Shown piece after piece: positions 23,101 through 34,645 of a DNA stretch of 64,000 bases (the stretch's first letter is position 1; each line of letters starts with the position of its first letter). Below the pieces are notes generated by a model. That model saw only the letters and a list, made by a program, of their open reading frames with translations. It was not told the DNA's origin and searched no databases. The stretch covers positions 186,001 to 250,000 of the forward strand of contig JAQJVL010000153.1 in the NCBI GenBank assembly GCA_035578905.1, written 5' to 3'. This stretch comes from Stictocephala bisonia. Lineage: Eukaryota > Arthropoda > Insecta > Hemiptera > Membracidae. The translations under genes and the position numbers were made by a program.

Positions 23101-26100
23101 ATGAATATTAAAAAGCAAAGTTCTAACTTCCAATCTGTAACTTTTAACTGAAAAGATCTTACAAAGAAGCGTCATGTAAAATTTAAACCGAATTTACAAT
23201 TCTTTCTGCTTCCAGACAGCAATTATTAAAGCACTTGGTTTTCGTACATCACTGTACTTAGTTGAGAAATATTTTAATGATCAATTATATACCGAACGAT
23301 AATCTTTTTCTTGCTTTCATTTTAAGTGTGTAGTAATAGTTAAAGTTTTCTTAAATATTTTACATGTACTATTAAATTAAAATTTTCTGGAGTAAAGTTA
23401 GATTTATTAGTAACTCTAAGAAGAAAAAAAATAAACTTTTAAAGAAAATGTATACATATGTTACTGATTTTAGAATATAAATTGTTTAATATCCGTTCCT
23501 TAAATCCCATGATTTACAATGGTAAAATTATAGTCAAGAAAATCGGCTTTTAAATGTTCATTTGATTCCAATTTAGATATTGGACATATATGTATATTAA
23601 TTATATGTCAATATAATAATGAAAACCTAACAGAAGTGCTATAAAATAGTGGCCAAATAATTGTGAATCACATTGTTTCATATGAATAGATTTAGACGTT
23701 TTTAAAAGCGTTTAATTTTTTTTATATTCATGTTTCAGTGATTTATAAATCAGGAAATATAATGGTTTCAGCTGATATTGTCATAGATAAATTGCTTGTG
23801 GTGTCATAAGGGATAAGGTGAGAGAAGGGATTGTTGCGAGGAGAATAAATATAAAAACCACGTCTAAATATATGAATACTATAAAGTCAGAAAGTAAACT
23901 TGTTGCAGTGTACTGTAAATACAGTTTTAAATATTAACGAAAATTTAATTAGTTTTACTTTTTTCAGGTAAACATTCTACAGTTAGATTAATCTGCTGGC
24001 GTATATTAATCTCAAATATTTGTTACATTATGGAAGCTTTTTGTATTTGATTATTCTTATATTTTTAGTTTGGACTGATATTGAGATAAAATGCATTTAT
24101 TTAAATAGTAAAATCTGTTTAAAACACTCACTTATTTCCTTTAAACTAAAATGAGGAAAATATATACCATCACACAAAACTAGCAATGCCAAAACATATA
24201 ACAAATTAATCACTAACATTCTTCCTTGTTTTGAGTAGCACAACTAATAGATTATGCACAATAGGCAGTCACTTTGTATTGATAGTGTTATTATTGAGTC
24301 TCCACAGCAATGAAACATGACTTTTCTAAGGTCATTGCCAATTTCAACTTTAATGAATTTTATTTTCAACACTATTTTGTATTCAATTCAGGGGAACATA
24401 GTCCTTCTAAGAAAGGATCAAACACGTCTCCTTTCGTTGGACGGGAATTTAAGTGTTTTTTGTCTTTCTATCGAATGTCATATAGAATAATTAGCGGAAA
24501 TTGAGAAGGATTTTTCTAATTATTACTGCGGACGTATATAATGTTAGGATATGGTTCCCAGGATCACAGCTGACTTCTCCAGCTAATGGAGGTCCTGTAC
24601 ATTGTAGGAGTAAACAGATTACCCTATGGGTCAATGTAGAGGAGTTCGTGTGAGAGCTATACTAATTAGTTAACTAGAGTTAATAGAGCCATAAGGTCGA
24701 ATATCCTTGTTTAGCTGAACTGATACGCCTCTGATCTGTGAACTATCAACCCCTAAGAGATAATAAAATTTGGCAACTGAATTAACAATGGCCTTATATG
24801 TAAGTTGATTTTGATATTAATGTAGTGGAACACCCATGTCATGAGATTGGTCCTTCGCCTAATTTGAACACTAACGAATTTTATAATTAGCCAGGCTGAT
24901 TTTTAGGATAACAACTTACTTCTTCTGTTTTTGCTGTTCACCTCAACACCTTGTAAAACATGACCAGTTCTTAAGGCCAGTCTCTTTTACTGCCAAACTG
25001 CGCAATACACGACAAGTTGTATGTAACTTATTCTCTACTAGAAGTGGATGTAAGATATACAAGAAACCAATTCTGTTTTGTTTGGTAATATGAATCTTCA
25101 CTTTACGATTTGTTGTCTATTACACTTTTTATGGCTGATCAACTCTACCATCATCCTTATACAAACAAAGAATACTACTCTAGCAGTTTTGTTTGTTTCT
25201 TTTGTTAGATTTATTTCAACAAAACACATATGTGATTATAAATTTAATAATAATATTACAAGCAATAAATGTGTATTATACACAAGTTTTTAAAATATCT
25301 TGAATTATTATGTTCGAAACTTGAGAAATTATTGCATGGCAAAATTTATTTTCTAAATGCATTAAACATAAACAATCCAATATTGGTAATGGAGCGATGA
25401 ACCCTCTTGGAATTGATATACATTTCATTTAAGGAGATAAAGTGTGACAATAGATATATTTTTCTTGTATATAATCAAGTACAATTGATTAGTTAGTTGA
25501 TTAGTTGAAAATCTCCCTGATTGTATATTAAACTTAATAAGCCCTACTAAAAACATGCAGACAAAAGTGGATTTCATTTTCCCTGAAAATTTAACAGAAG
25601 GCCACCAGAATTATTACTTCACTCATTAAATGTCCCTGGCTTACTTAAACTTCTTTAAAGGTATAGAATCCCACGTTATTCAAATTTCCTTGGTGAAAAT
25701 ATATATTTTATATACGCATATCTGATAAAGATGAACTTTTTAAATGTATTTTTTGTATGGATTAAAAAAAGAAGATCTTGATGTAATGTAGAAATCGGAA
25801 TGATCATATTAATTACAAAATTTTAATTCATATAAGGATCATATCCTCGCTTGTACATATTTGGGAGCTGGTGGACCCAAGCTCGTTCGTATGTTAAATG
25901 ACTTTTAAATTTATTTAGACTTATGGATTAATTTTAATTAACCTATAAAATACATAAAATTAACTTCTGGACATTTATTTTATGTTAATCACGTTATTTG
26001 CCAAGTCAAGAAACTCTCATAAGCCTGTATGCAAATTCCTATGGTAAATAAATACATTTATTTATTAAGTGTGTTTAAATTACTTTAAATAAAGGGTCTC

Positions 26101-26892
26101 GGTGTAACAAAAGAACAAGAATAGCGTTCTTGATTATACAAAAATTTGAAATATCTGCACCCAATTGCTAATAAATACGTATTATTGATGTTAGAAGTGG
26201 TTATGACCTAACAAGAAGTTAAGATTGTGGAACGAAGTGAATATTAAACGCTTAGGCAAATATTGGCTCCATTGTTAGGAGCTATTCTTTCATTTTTATT
26301 AAGGTCTTCAGATTTCTTAGTACATTTTAAATGCCTAACAACGTTTCTACAATCATAGCAGTCCTCCGTATTATTTAAATATGTTAATGTTAGTTTACAC
26401 TCATATTTATGAAATTAAATTGTAAATGACTCAATGGAAACTGAACGTGTGTTGACATCATTGAAATTGTATCCAATTATAAATATACCGTTTCAATATT
26501 ATTATTGTAGATAGTAAATATAACAACTTTAAATTGGCCAGCTTCCAACAATAAATTTCAAATATTCTTTGCCGATATCTTATCGACGTAATCAACTTCA
26601 TCTAATTACCTTTTTCTTTGGACTGAAAGAGCATATTTTCAATGTATTTTGGTAATTGTTCGTTAGTTTAATGTAATTAAGAACAATTAAAGGAGATTAG
26701 GTATATCTTAATGATAATTTAAAAAATGTTATTTATAATAATTTAACTATTACTATAGTATTTTTTAATGGTTTATTAAAATCTGGTTTTATATTTGAAA
26801 CGAACAACGATTAAAATACGGTAAGCTTTTTAATATGCAACAAAATGTACATTATTTAACAATTTGGGTTGAGTGATGATTAATCTGAAGCT
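20161..26892. other. long AT-rich stretch, no supported gene
   Basis: I find no convincing gene. Small items: two AACAGCTGTT palindromes (near 20518 and 20565), each followed by a similar AAATGTAAA/GGAATGTAAA context; a GC-rich patch at 20910-21000 with GAGGCCGAAGGCCGA and ending words resembling a transposon terminus (GCAGCTAG); the CCCACCC motif at 21900-21940; and a less A+T-rich patch at 24530-24720 without a sustained frame. Frames such as 24310-24504 and 25078-25293 are AT-driven. Confidence 0.5.
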
Positions 26893-29333
26893 TGCTTATA
26901 CTTAGGGTCCTAATGTAAAGTTCCATGTTGTCTTGCTGCTACAGCTCCACAAAAGTTGTTTCATGTAGAATGTTGCTGTTTATACTTAGGGTCCTAATGT
27001 AAAGTTCCATGTCGTCTTGCTGCTACAGCTCCACAAGAGTTGTTTCATGTAGAATGTTGCTGCTTATAATTGAGGTTCTAATGTAAAGTTCCATGTCGTC
27101 TTGCTGCTACAGCTCCACAAGAGTTGTTTCATGTAGTATGTTGCTGCTTATACTTGGGGTCCTAATGTAAAGTTCCATGTCGTCTTGCTGCTACAGCTCC
27201 ACAATAGTTGTTTCATGTAGAATGTTGCTGCTTATACTTAGGGTCCTAATGTAAAGTTCCATGTCGTCTTGCTGCTACAGCTCCACAAGAGTTGTTTCAT
27301 GTAGAATGTTGCTGCTTATACTTAGGGTCCTAATGTAAAGTTTCATGTCGTCTTACTGCTACAGCTCCACAAAAGTTGTTTCATGTAGAATGTTGCTGTT
27401 TATACTTAGGGTCCTAATGTAAAGTTCCATGTCGTCTTGCTGCTACAGTTCCACAAGAGTTGTTTCATGTAGAATGTTGCTGCTTATACTTAGGGTCCTA
27501 ATGTAAAGTTCCATGTCGTCTTGCTGCTACAGCTCCACAAGAGTTGTTTCATGTAGAATGTTGCTGCTTATACTTATGGTCCTAATGTAAAGTTCTATGT
27601 CGTCTTGCTGCTACAGCTCCACAAGAGTTGTTTCATGTAGAATGTTGCTGTTTATACTTATGGTCCCAATGTAAAGTTCCATGTCGTCTTGCTGCTACAG
27701 CTCCACAAGAGTTGTTTCATGTAGAATGTTGCCGTTTATACTTATGGTCCGAATGTAAAGTTCCATGTCGTCTTGCTGCTACAGCTCCACAAGAGTTGTT
27801 TCATGTAGAATGTTGCCGTTTATACTTATGGTCTTAGTGTAAAGTTCCATGTCGTCTTGCTGCTACAGCTCCACAAGAGTTGTTTCATGTAGAATGTTGC
27901 CGTTTATACTTATGGTCTTAATGTAAAGTTCCATGTCGTCTTGCTGCTACAGCTCCACAAGAGTTGTTTCATGTAGAATGTTGCCGTTTATACTTATGGT
28001 CCCAATGTAAAGTTCCATGTCATCTTGCTGCTACAGCTCCACAAGAGTTGTTTCATGTAGAATGTTGTCGTTTATACTTATGGTCTTAGTGTAAAGTTCC
28101 ATGTCGTCTTGCTGCTACAGCTCCACAAGAGTTGTTTCATGTAGAATGTTGCCGTTTATACTTATGGTCTTAATGTAAAGTTCCATGTCGTCTTGCTGCT
28201 ACAGCTCCACAAGAGTTGTTTCATGTAGAATGTTGCCGTTTATACTTATGGTCCCAATGTAAAGTTCCATGTCATCTTGCTGCTACAGCTCCACAAGAGT
28301 TGTTTCATGTAGAATGTTGTCGTTTATACTTATGGTTCTAATGTAAAGTTCCATGTCGTCTTGCTGCTACAGCTCCACAAGAGTTGTTTCATTTAGAATG
28401 TTGTCGTTTATACTTATGGTTCTAATGTAAAGTTCCATGTCGTCTTGCTGCTACAGCTCCACAAGAGTTGTTTCATGTAGAATGTTGTCGTTTATACTTA
28501 TGGTTCTGATGTAAAGTTCCATGTCGTCTTGCTGCTACAGCTCCACAAGAGTTGTTTCATGTAGAATGTTGTCGTTTATACTTATGGTTCTGATGTAAAG
28601 TTCCATGTCGTCTTGCTGCTACAGCTCCACAAGAGTTGTTTCATGTAGAATGTTGCTGCTCATAATTGAGGTCCTAATGTAAAGTTCCATGTCGTCTTGC
28701 TGCTACAGCTCCACAAGTGTTGTTTCATGTAGAATGTTGTCGTTTATACTTATGGTTCTGATGTAAAGTTCCATGTCGTCTTGCTGCTACAGCTCCACAA
28801 GAGTTGTTTCATGTAGAATGTTGCTGTTTATACTTAGGGTCCTAATGTAAATTTCCATGTCGTCTTGCTGCTACAGCTCCACAAGAGTTGTTTCATGTAG
28901 AATGTTGCTGTTTATACTTAGGGTCCTAATGTAAAGTTCCATGTCGTCTTGCTGCTACAGCTCCACAAGAGTTGTTTCATGTAGAATGTTGTCGTTTATA
29001 CTTATGGTTCTAATGTAAAGTTCCATGTCGTCTTGCTGCTACAGCTCCACAAGAGTTGTTTCATGTAGAATGTTGTCGTTTATACTTATGGTCCTAATGT
29101 AAAGTTCCATGTCGTCTTGCTGCTACAGCTCCACAAGAGTTGTTTCATGTAGAATGTTGTCGTTTATACTTATGGTTCTGATGTAAAGTTCCATGTCGTC
29201 TTGTTGCTACAGCTCCACAAGAGTTGTTTCATGTAGAATGTTGTCGTTTATACTTATAGTTCTGATGTAAAGTTTCATGTCGTCTTGCTGCTACAGCTCC
29301 ACAAGAGTTGTTTCATGTAGAATGTTGCTATTT
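26893..29333. repeat. 84-bp satellite, about 29 copies, with higher-order structure
   Basis: Units of 84 bp (26901 to 26985 counted directly) carrying AAGTTCCATGTCGTCTTGCT, GCTACAGCTCCACAAGAGTT and GTTTCATGTAGAATGTTGC. A block of three variant units (gtcttagtg, gtcttaatg, gtcccaatg plus CATCTTGC) repeats with a 252-bp period (27831 and 28083). Because 84 is a multiple of three, a 28-residue repeat frame appears where the usual in-unit stop is mutated (27628-27837). Most units carry stops, so this is not a protein gene. The edges are diverged, as usual for satellites. Confidence 0.95.
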
Positions 29334-30086
29334 ATCCAACAAAATAATCAATTGTTATTATTCTTATTAATAAAATCGTTTTTCTCTATTCGGCCGTTAC
29401 AAATAAGAATTCATTGCTTTTTCACAGTCATATTTGAATTATAGTGCCCATAATTGTTTTGTACAATATTTTAAACTAAACGTAAATACAGTATTTTACT
29501 ATTTAATTACTTATTTTTCATGCAGAATATACGAATATTCTTTTTCCGTTTGTTAAATTGTTTTTGTGTCATATTTTTAATAGGACCAGAAGATTTAAAA
29601 AGGTTGCAAAATATATATCCTTTTAAAATAAAAATGTATGCCCACTTTTGATGGTAGATACATTTTGGGTGTTAAAAGAAGTCCCAGTGGTGAGTTTTGT
29701 CCTAGTGGAGGGCTGAAGGCCAGTTCAGTTTTCTTCGGCTAGGTTCGGTTTTGGGACCTAGATCGAAATAAAGAGCTGTGATTGGCTAAAATATCCAATA
29801 TGGCTGTCAAATAGACTTTAAAAAATTATATTTAAATTTCGTATTTTATTCATACAAAATTAATTGTCAAAGCAGGAACTGAATATTTGGTAAGTTAGTC
29901 AGTGTTCATGATTACTATATTATAACGACATAACTACTAAATAACAAAATATCAATATATATGAAGATAACAGTCTATTGTACACTCAATATTGATAATG
30001 TGCAGCCGATACCCACAGATACATGAAAGTAAGTTAGGTCTTACTCTGATTCAAATACACAATTATTTCACTATCTGATCTCAAAG
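29334..30086. other. spacer between satellite and LINE
   Basis: AT-rich. A GC-richer patch at 29640-29810 (AGTGGAGGGCTGAAGGCCAG) shows no sustained frame and may be old transposon sequence. The 5' truncated end of the LINE lies near 30087. Confidence 0.5.
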
Positions 30087-32352
30087 GAGACCTGGGACAG
30101 TATGTATGCTGCTTCAGATTTGGATACTAAATATGACATGTTTATATCAAATGTTAAATACTATTTTAGTGCGGCCTTCCCAGAGAATCCTAAAGAGTTA
30201 AAAAAAATCCAACCTTAAGAAAATAAAACTTACAGATGATGTTAAAGCAATTAAAGAACTCCTTATTGATCTAAATAAGAAAACAAAAAATATTGAATCG
30301 ACTCATCATTTACGTCGAAATTACAATAAAATAAACAATCAATATAGACGCATGATCCGGAAATCAAAGTCGGATGAAACTTTGCGTAAAATTGAGAAAT
30401 CTGAGAATAGATCTAAAACTGTGTGGGAAATAATAAATAGGAAAAGAAGGTCTAACAAAGCATGCTTACAAGAAATTAGTCTACAAACTGATAGCGAACA
30501 AATTACTCATCCTAAAGATGTTTGCGAGGCCTTTAATGCTTTCTTCTCAAGTGTTGGCAACAATAACAAATTGCATGAAAACAGACCATTTGCCAATATA
30601 GCCTCGGGTGTAACATGTATAAACTCCTTCTTTCTACGTCCAACAACTGAGACAGAAATAGACAGCATTATAAAAAGTTTGAAAAATAAGAAGTCATCCG
30701 GCTCTGATGAAATTCCTGCCTTTATTATTAAAAAAAAAGTATCACTGCACCTACTAAAGCCCTTGTGCCACCTAATTAACTTTTCATTTAGACATGGAGC
30801 ATTTCCAAAGAGTTTGAAGACATCAGTGGTAAGACCTGTTTATAAAAAAGGCAACACAATGAGGTGTAATAGTTATAGACCAATGTCACTAGTGTCTGTT
30901 TTCTCAAAGATCTTTGAAAAGGCAATGGTGATAAGATTATGAAACTTTCTGGAACTAAATAAAATTATATCAAAAAGCCAGCATGGGTTTATGAAAAGGA
31001 GGTCCACAACTACGGCTATGATCAATTTCATTAATGATGTAGAAGTACAATTAGACTCTAAGAACTACACAGCTGGGATATTTTTTGATTTGAGCAAAGC
31101 GTTTGATATGGTCAATCTCAGCTTGTTGCTACAAAAAATTAACGACGTGGCTGTTCGGGGAGTGGCTTTGGACTGGGTGACTTCATACCTACAAGAGAGG
31201 AGGCAGTTTGTGGCGATAAGAGTGGTGGATGAGGCTGGGCAAGTGCGTCACTACTCCTCTACTGAGACCTCCATCGTGAGGGGTGTACCACAAAGCTCCG
31301 TCCTGGGTCCAGTATTATTTCTTTTAATTATAAATAATCTTCCTGTATCCTCTTCAGCCACTAAATTGACACTCTTCGCAGATGATACCTCTCTCTCAAT
31401 ATCCAGCTCTAATTTTGGTGATCTGGAACAAAAATCCTTTTTTGAAGCCAATCAATTGCTGCAGTGGTTTGACAAAAACTTGCTTTGTGTCAATTCCAAA
31501 AAGACACAACTGTTGAACTTTTGCCTAACAGAGAGATCTAGGCGTGATTTCAACCTTCTTATAGACGAAACCATAGTTTACCCTAGCAGTAGAGTAGGGG
31601 GATTGGTACATTTTTGGGATTGGTATTGGACGAGAGACTTAATTTTCACAACCATATTGAATATCTATCCAAGAAGGTTAGTTCTGGAATATTTGTGTTG
31701 CGTAGCCTTAAAAATTATGTAAACAATAAAGTCCTATTGGCAACATATTATGGGCTGATATATACCCACTTAGCATATGCTGTCCCTATTTGGGGTCACG
31801 AAAGTAAACAAACTCTATTCCTCTTTAAACTCCAAAAGCGGGCTGTAAGGACGATTTATAATATGAACAGACGCCAATCGTGGAAAGAAATCTTTCGAAG
31901 TACAGGAATATTGACTTTACCATCCATTTACATTCTAGAAACGTTGAAATTTGTCAGTCAAAACTTTTCAAAATTTAACTTTTCACATAAAACTTCTTAT
32001 TCTCTCCGTAATCAAAATACAATACCAATCCCCAAACACAAAACATCTTTTTTCAAAAACCATACAGTATATAATGGGATTTGTTTTTTCAATAGACTTC
32101 CACTCTCTCTTAAGCTGGAGTCAGACACATCAAAATTTAGAAAACGTCTAAAAGGCCATTTGGTAAATCTTGCCTGTTACAGCGTTCGTGAGTTTTTGCC
32201 AGGAAGGTGACATAGGTTTGTCATATAATATATGTTAAGTGATGTCTCATATTAATTGTTACGAGCTATTAGTTAATATTAGCAATACTTGGCTAATGCA
32301 AATTATTATTGTTAATTTGGTCCAATAAAGATTTTGATTTTGATTTGATTTT
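30087..32352 (+). pseudogene. 5'-truncated LINE with broken ORF2 (reverse transcriptase)
   Basis: A long RT ORF in three open pieces. A linker piece starts at ETWDSMYAASDLDTKYD (30087) and is frameshifted in an eight-A run near 30200. The RT N-terminus (SSGSDEIPAFIIK, VVRPVYKKGN, SYRPMSLVS) runs to an in-frame TGA at 30940-30942. The palm then resumes in the same frame with FFDLSKAFDMVN (about 31081-31115), GVPQSSVLGP (usual PQGS has G to S) and an intact LTLFADDTS (about 31366-31393). A second frameshift near 31600-31615 leads to the C-terminal piece ending SVREFLPGR (stop 32208-32210). The 3' UTR has AATAAAG and a GATTTT-rich tail at about 32326-32352. The endonuclease is absent. Decay is lighter than in the 18-20 kb relic and the family is different. 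Confidence 0.92.
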
Positions 32353-33037
32353 ATAATGAATGAATGTAAATGGAGAGAGAGCAGACTTTGCCAGTGCAGG
32401 TTGGACGGGCGGGCGTTGATAGAGTGTGGTTGACGAGAAAATGTAGTTATAGTGTGACGTTTTTACTATGTCCTAATTTATAAATAATTAATCACTATGT
32501 GGGTTTTACAAATAAGCAACACGTTATACTAAACAATTACTAAATTTATTAAATCTATAAAATTAACTTATTACAATTAAATGTATTATTTCCTTAACTT
32601 TAAACTATTGAGAAAAGTACAATTTACTATTAGGCCTACTGTTACAGTTAAACTAATCTATAATTACAATCTTCGATGGCATCAATAATTACAACTACTA
32701 ATTGCAAAGTGACTAAATTCCTTTCTTTTAATTACAATTCCTAGCTCTAAAAAGTGGCTTTCCTAGATTATCTACTAATATTTACAATGACTAACTATAA
32801 AGTGACTCTACTAGCTTCCCTACTACCTACAGTCCAATGCTAACAGTTCACTCACAGTTTCTTCAGTGTCCCTTCAGAAGTCGTCCACAAGTACCGCAAT
32901 GCTCCTTCGTTGATCCCCACAACGAACCACTCACCGGTAACTTCTCCGTAGACCACTTCACTATACACGGACACTTCACTCGCACTGTAGAACTGTCTCA
33001 CTGTCGCCGCAAACACCTGGGCTGTAGGCTGTAGACT

Positions 33038-33070
33038 CACTGACTGACTAACTAACTGACTGACCGACAC
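33038..33070. repeat. short (ACTG/ACTA)n run at the putative start site
   Basis: A run of ACTGACTGACTAACTAACTG type, overlapping the initiator region of the minus-strand promoter. On the minus strand this reads as reiterated TCAGTCAGT, giving several possible initiators in register every four bases. Confidence 0.7.
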
Positions 33071-33184
33071 TGGTATCCGGGCCGTATATATCACCTGCAG
33101 GTCTCCATCTAGAAGCTTCTTGAATTCCCCTGCGTCCGAAGTTCCATGACAGAGCTGGCTCGTCAACCCAGAAGATTCTAGAAG
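33055..33184 (-). promoter_or_regulatory. heat-shock-type core promoter: 2 HSEs, TATA, initiator
   Basis: Minus-strand order, upstream to downstream: HSE AGAAGATTCTAGAAG (33170-33184, three perfect nGAAn/nTTCn units), HSE AGAAGCTTCTTGAAT (33111-33125, three perfect units), TATATA (about 33084-33090), and an arthropod-type initiator TCAGTC about 31 bases further at 33055-33059, followed by repeated CAGTCAGT/TAGT words. HSEs at about -53 to -67 and -112 to -126 with TATA at -31 is the layout known from insect hsp70 promoters (established knowledge). That heat-shock factor acts here is inference. The alternative is the U3 region of an LTR retrotransposon, some of which carry HSE-like palindromes. 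Confidence 0.6.
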
Positions 33185-33428
33185 TTCATTGAAGAGGTAA
33201 AGGGGCGTTCATGCGTAAGCCATTGTGCCCCAAAGGTTGTAAACAAGCAGGGCAGGTGGTCAGCGACCCATCCATTACTTCCGCATCACCGGTTCCCAGG
33301 ATGGAGACCACTCTGAATGTCACAATAGTTTCCGAGAAAAGGTAGTTTAATACATGTATAACCTTCAACACCTTTTTATGTACAGACTGTAACTCCGTTT
33401 AGTTCAGTAAACGTCTCTTACGTGGAAC

Positions 33429-33602
33429 ATGGCCGCCATTACGAGGAAAGTTGATGTTTGCGGCCTTTCAGTCTCTCGGAGCCTCTCCAGAAAGTTACTA
33501 ATTCAGAAGCAATTTGTCGTACAAAGGGCCTTTCATAAAGTTGGAATCAGTTTTGCAGCTTTCAATGCACTTTCATTCATGTATATGGAGCAAGAGTGGT
33601 GA
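33429..33602 (+). CDS. 57-codon small gene, possibly mitochondrial, unrecognised
   Basis: ATG in good context (AACATGG) opens a 57-codon frame ending TGA at 33600-33602. The peptide starts MAAITRKVDVCGLSVSRS and has many Arg/Lys/Ser and only one acidic residue in its first 50, resembling a mitochondrial presequence. A hydrophobic stretch (VGISFAAFNALSFMYM) and a short acidic tail ending EW follow. A TTCAGTAA initiator-like site (33403-33408) lies 21 bases before the ATG, and AATAAA is at 33680-33685, so a compact intronless transcript of about 300 nt is plausible. G+C is well above the surroundings. No genomic poly(A) follows, so it does not look like a retrocopy. I do not recognise the protein; a donor-like AGTG/GTGATA at the stop leaves open that it is a first exon. 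Confidence 0.45.
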   Translation: MAAITRKVDVCGLSVSRSLSRKLLIQKQFVVQRAFHKVGISFAAFNALSFMYMEQEW

Positions 33603-33679
33603 TATAATGACTTTCATTATGTGTTTATTGAAACTTAAAGTACATTAGGTAGAATAAGTTTATGTAGCAGTGCACAGAA

Positions 33680-33685
33680 AATAAA
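33680..33685 (+). terminator. AATAAA poly(A) signal for the 57-codon gene
   Basis: Canonical AATAAA 78 bases after the stop codon. A weak feature alone in AT-rich DNA; it is listed because of its position. Confidence 0.35.
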
Positions 33686-34094
33686 ATAATTTATCGACCC
33701 CATTCAGCAATGAGATATCCTGTCAATGAATACTGTAACATATTTATTGATTTTTATGATGTAACACATGTGACAAACTACCTGTTTTTATAAAAGAGGA
33801 AAACTATTATATTAACATAAACTGGCAAAAAAGAATTGAAACAGCATAGTTTTAGCTACATATATTACGACTATATAGTGTTTTTATATAATTTTATTGG
33901 TAAGTAGTAAAGGATAATGAGTTACTCTTTGAGCTAATACGTCTGCTTAATATAGAGGTGGTTGTGGGCATCGAAATGCTATTTATAATAGATTAAGTAA
34001 TGAATACGTTTTTTTATTTTTTCAAGATAGTTAGATAATATCATTACTATTATTGAATCAGATCTCCTTACCCAGTGGCCTTGACTGGAGGGTT
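33686..34094. other. AT-rich spacer
   Basis: Nothing recognised. Confidence 0.6.
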
Positions 34095-34232
34095 CTGATG
34101 TTATTGCATGATAACGGTGTCAAATGACATCAAGCGTGGCTCTTCCTACTTGATGGACTAGCACGCAGCCCACCTGCCCGGTCACGGAGGTGGTTCGGAA
34201 GTCATCTTTAAGCCGTCAGTCCTCAGGTTATG
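34095..34232 (+). mobile_element. 5S-like SINE, copy 1 (internally deleted)
   Basis: Shares with copies at 36430 and 50905 the head GATAACGGTGTCAAATGACA, then CAAGCGTGGCTCTTCC, and the body CACGCAGCCCACCTGCCCGG, GGTGGTTCGGAAGTCA, TTTAAGCCGTCAGT. The segment that matches the 5S internal promoter (CTTGGATGGGTGACC in the other copies) is degraded here to ACTTGATGGACTAG. The repeat ends just before the 48-bp array. Confidence 0.6.
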
Positions 34233-34289
34233 TGTTCGCTCTACGAGACATTCCTTAACTCTTGATGACTTTTATCAACTTTTTGTCTG

Positions 34290-34645
34290 ACCACTTTCCT
34301 TAACGACTTTACAACCCAAACGTGTCCAGAGTAGGACTACGTTTTCCCTGATGACTTTACAACCCAAACGTGTCCAAAGTAAGACTACGTTTTCCCTTAC
34401 GACTTTACAACCCAAACGTGTCCAAAGCAGGACTACGTTTTCCCTTATGACTTTACAACCCAAACGTGTTCAAAGCAGGACTACGTTTTCCCTTATGACT
34501 TTACAACCCAAACGTGTCCAAAGTAAGACTACGTTTTCCCTTACGACTTTACAACCCAAACGTGTCCAAAGCAGGACTACGTTTTCCCTTATTATGACTT
34601 TACAACCCAAACGTGTCCAAAGTAAGACTACGTTTTCCCTTACGA
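34290..34645. repeat. 48-bp minisatellite, 7 copies
   Basis: Units of 48 bp (34305, 34353, 34401 and so on) reading GACTTTACAACCCAAACGTG, then TCCAAAG, then ACTACGTTTTCCC. One unit near 34590 has an extra 3 bp (tta). As 48 is a multiple of three and the unit lacks stops in one frame on each strand, apparent 16-residue repeat proteins appear on both strands (112 codons on plus). Symmetric openness and no start context argue against a gene. Confidence 0.93.

Larger units (their letters stand above)
32353..33400 (-). other. GC-richer block, possible solo LTR or gene 5' region
   Basis: The block contains the minus-strand promoter described separately. On the minus strand it begins near TGTTGAAGGTTATACATGTA (33371 downward), carries heat-shock elements, TATA and initiator. 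An ATG-free stretch follows with donor-like ACCG/GTGAGT and AACT/GTGAGT, then AT-rich DNA with AATAAA (near 32550). TGT at the start, a central promoter and a downstream poly(A) signal would fit an LTR, but I see no second LTR, no clear ending ACA and no target-site duplication. The 104-codon minus frame (32852-33166) has no ATG and is not called as a protein. Confidence 0.4.

Noticed and set aside
27628..27837. Cys-rich 28-residue repeat protein in the 84-bp satellite
   Set aside because: Open only because the usual in-unit stop is mutated in two or three adjacent units; the start is not an ATG context and other units are closed.
32852..33166. 104-codon minus-strand protein in the GC-rich block
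   Set aside because: No ATG in the frame, and it overlaps TATA, initiator and (CAGT)n sequence, so it is better explained as promoter and leader.
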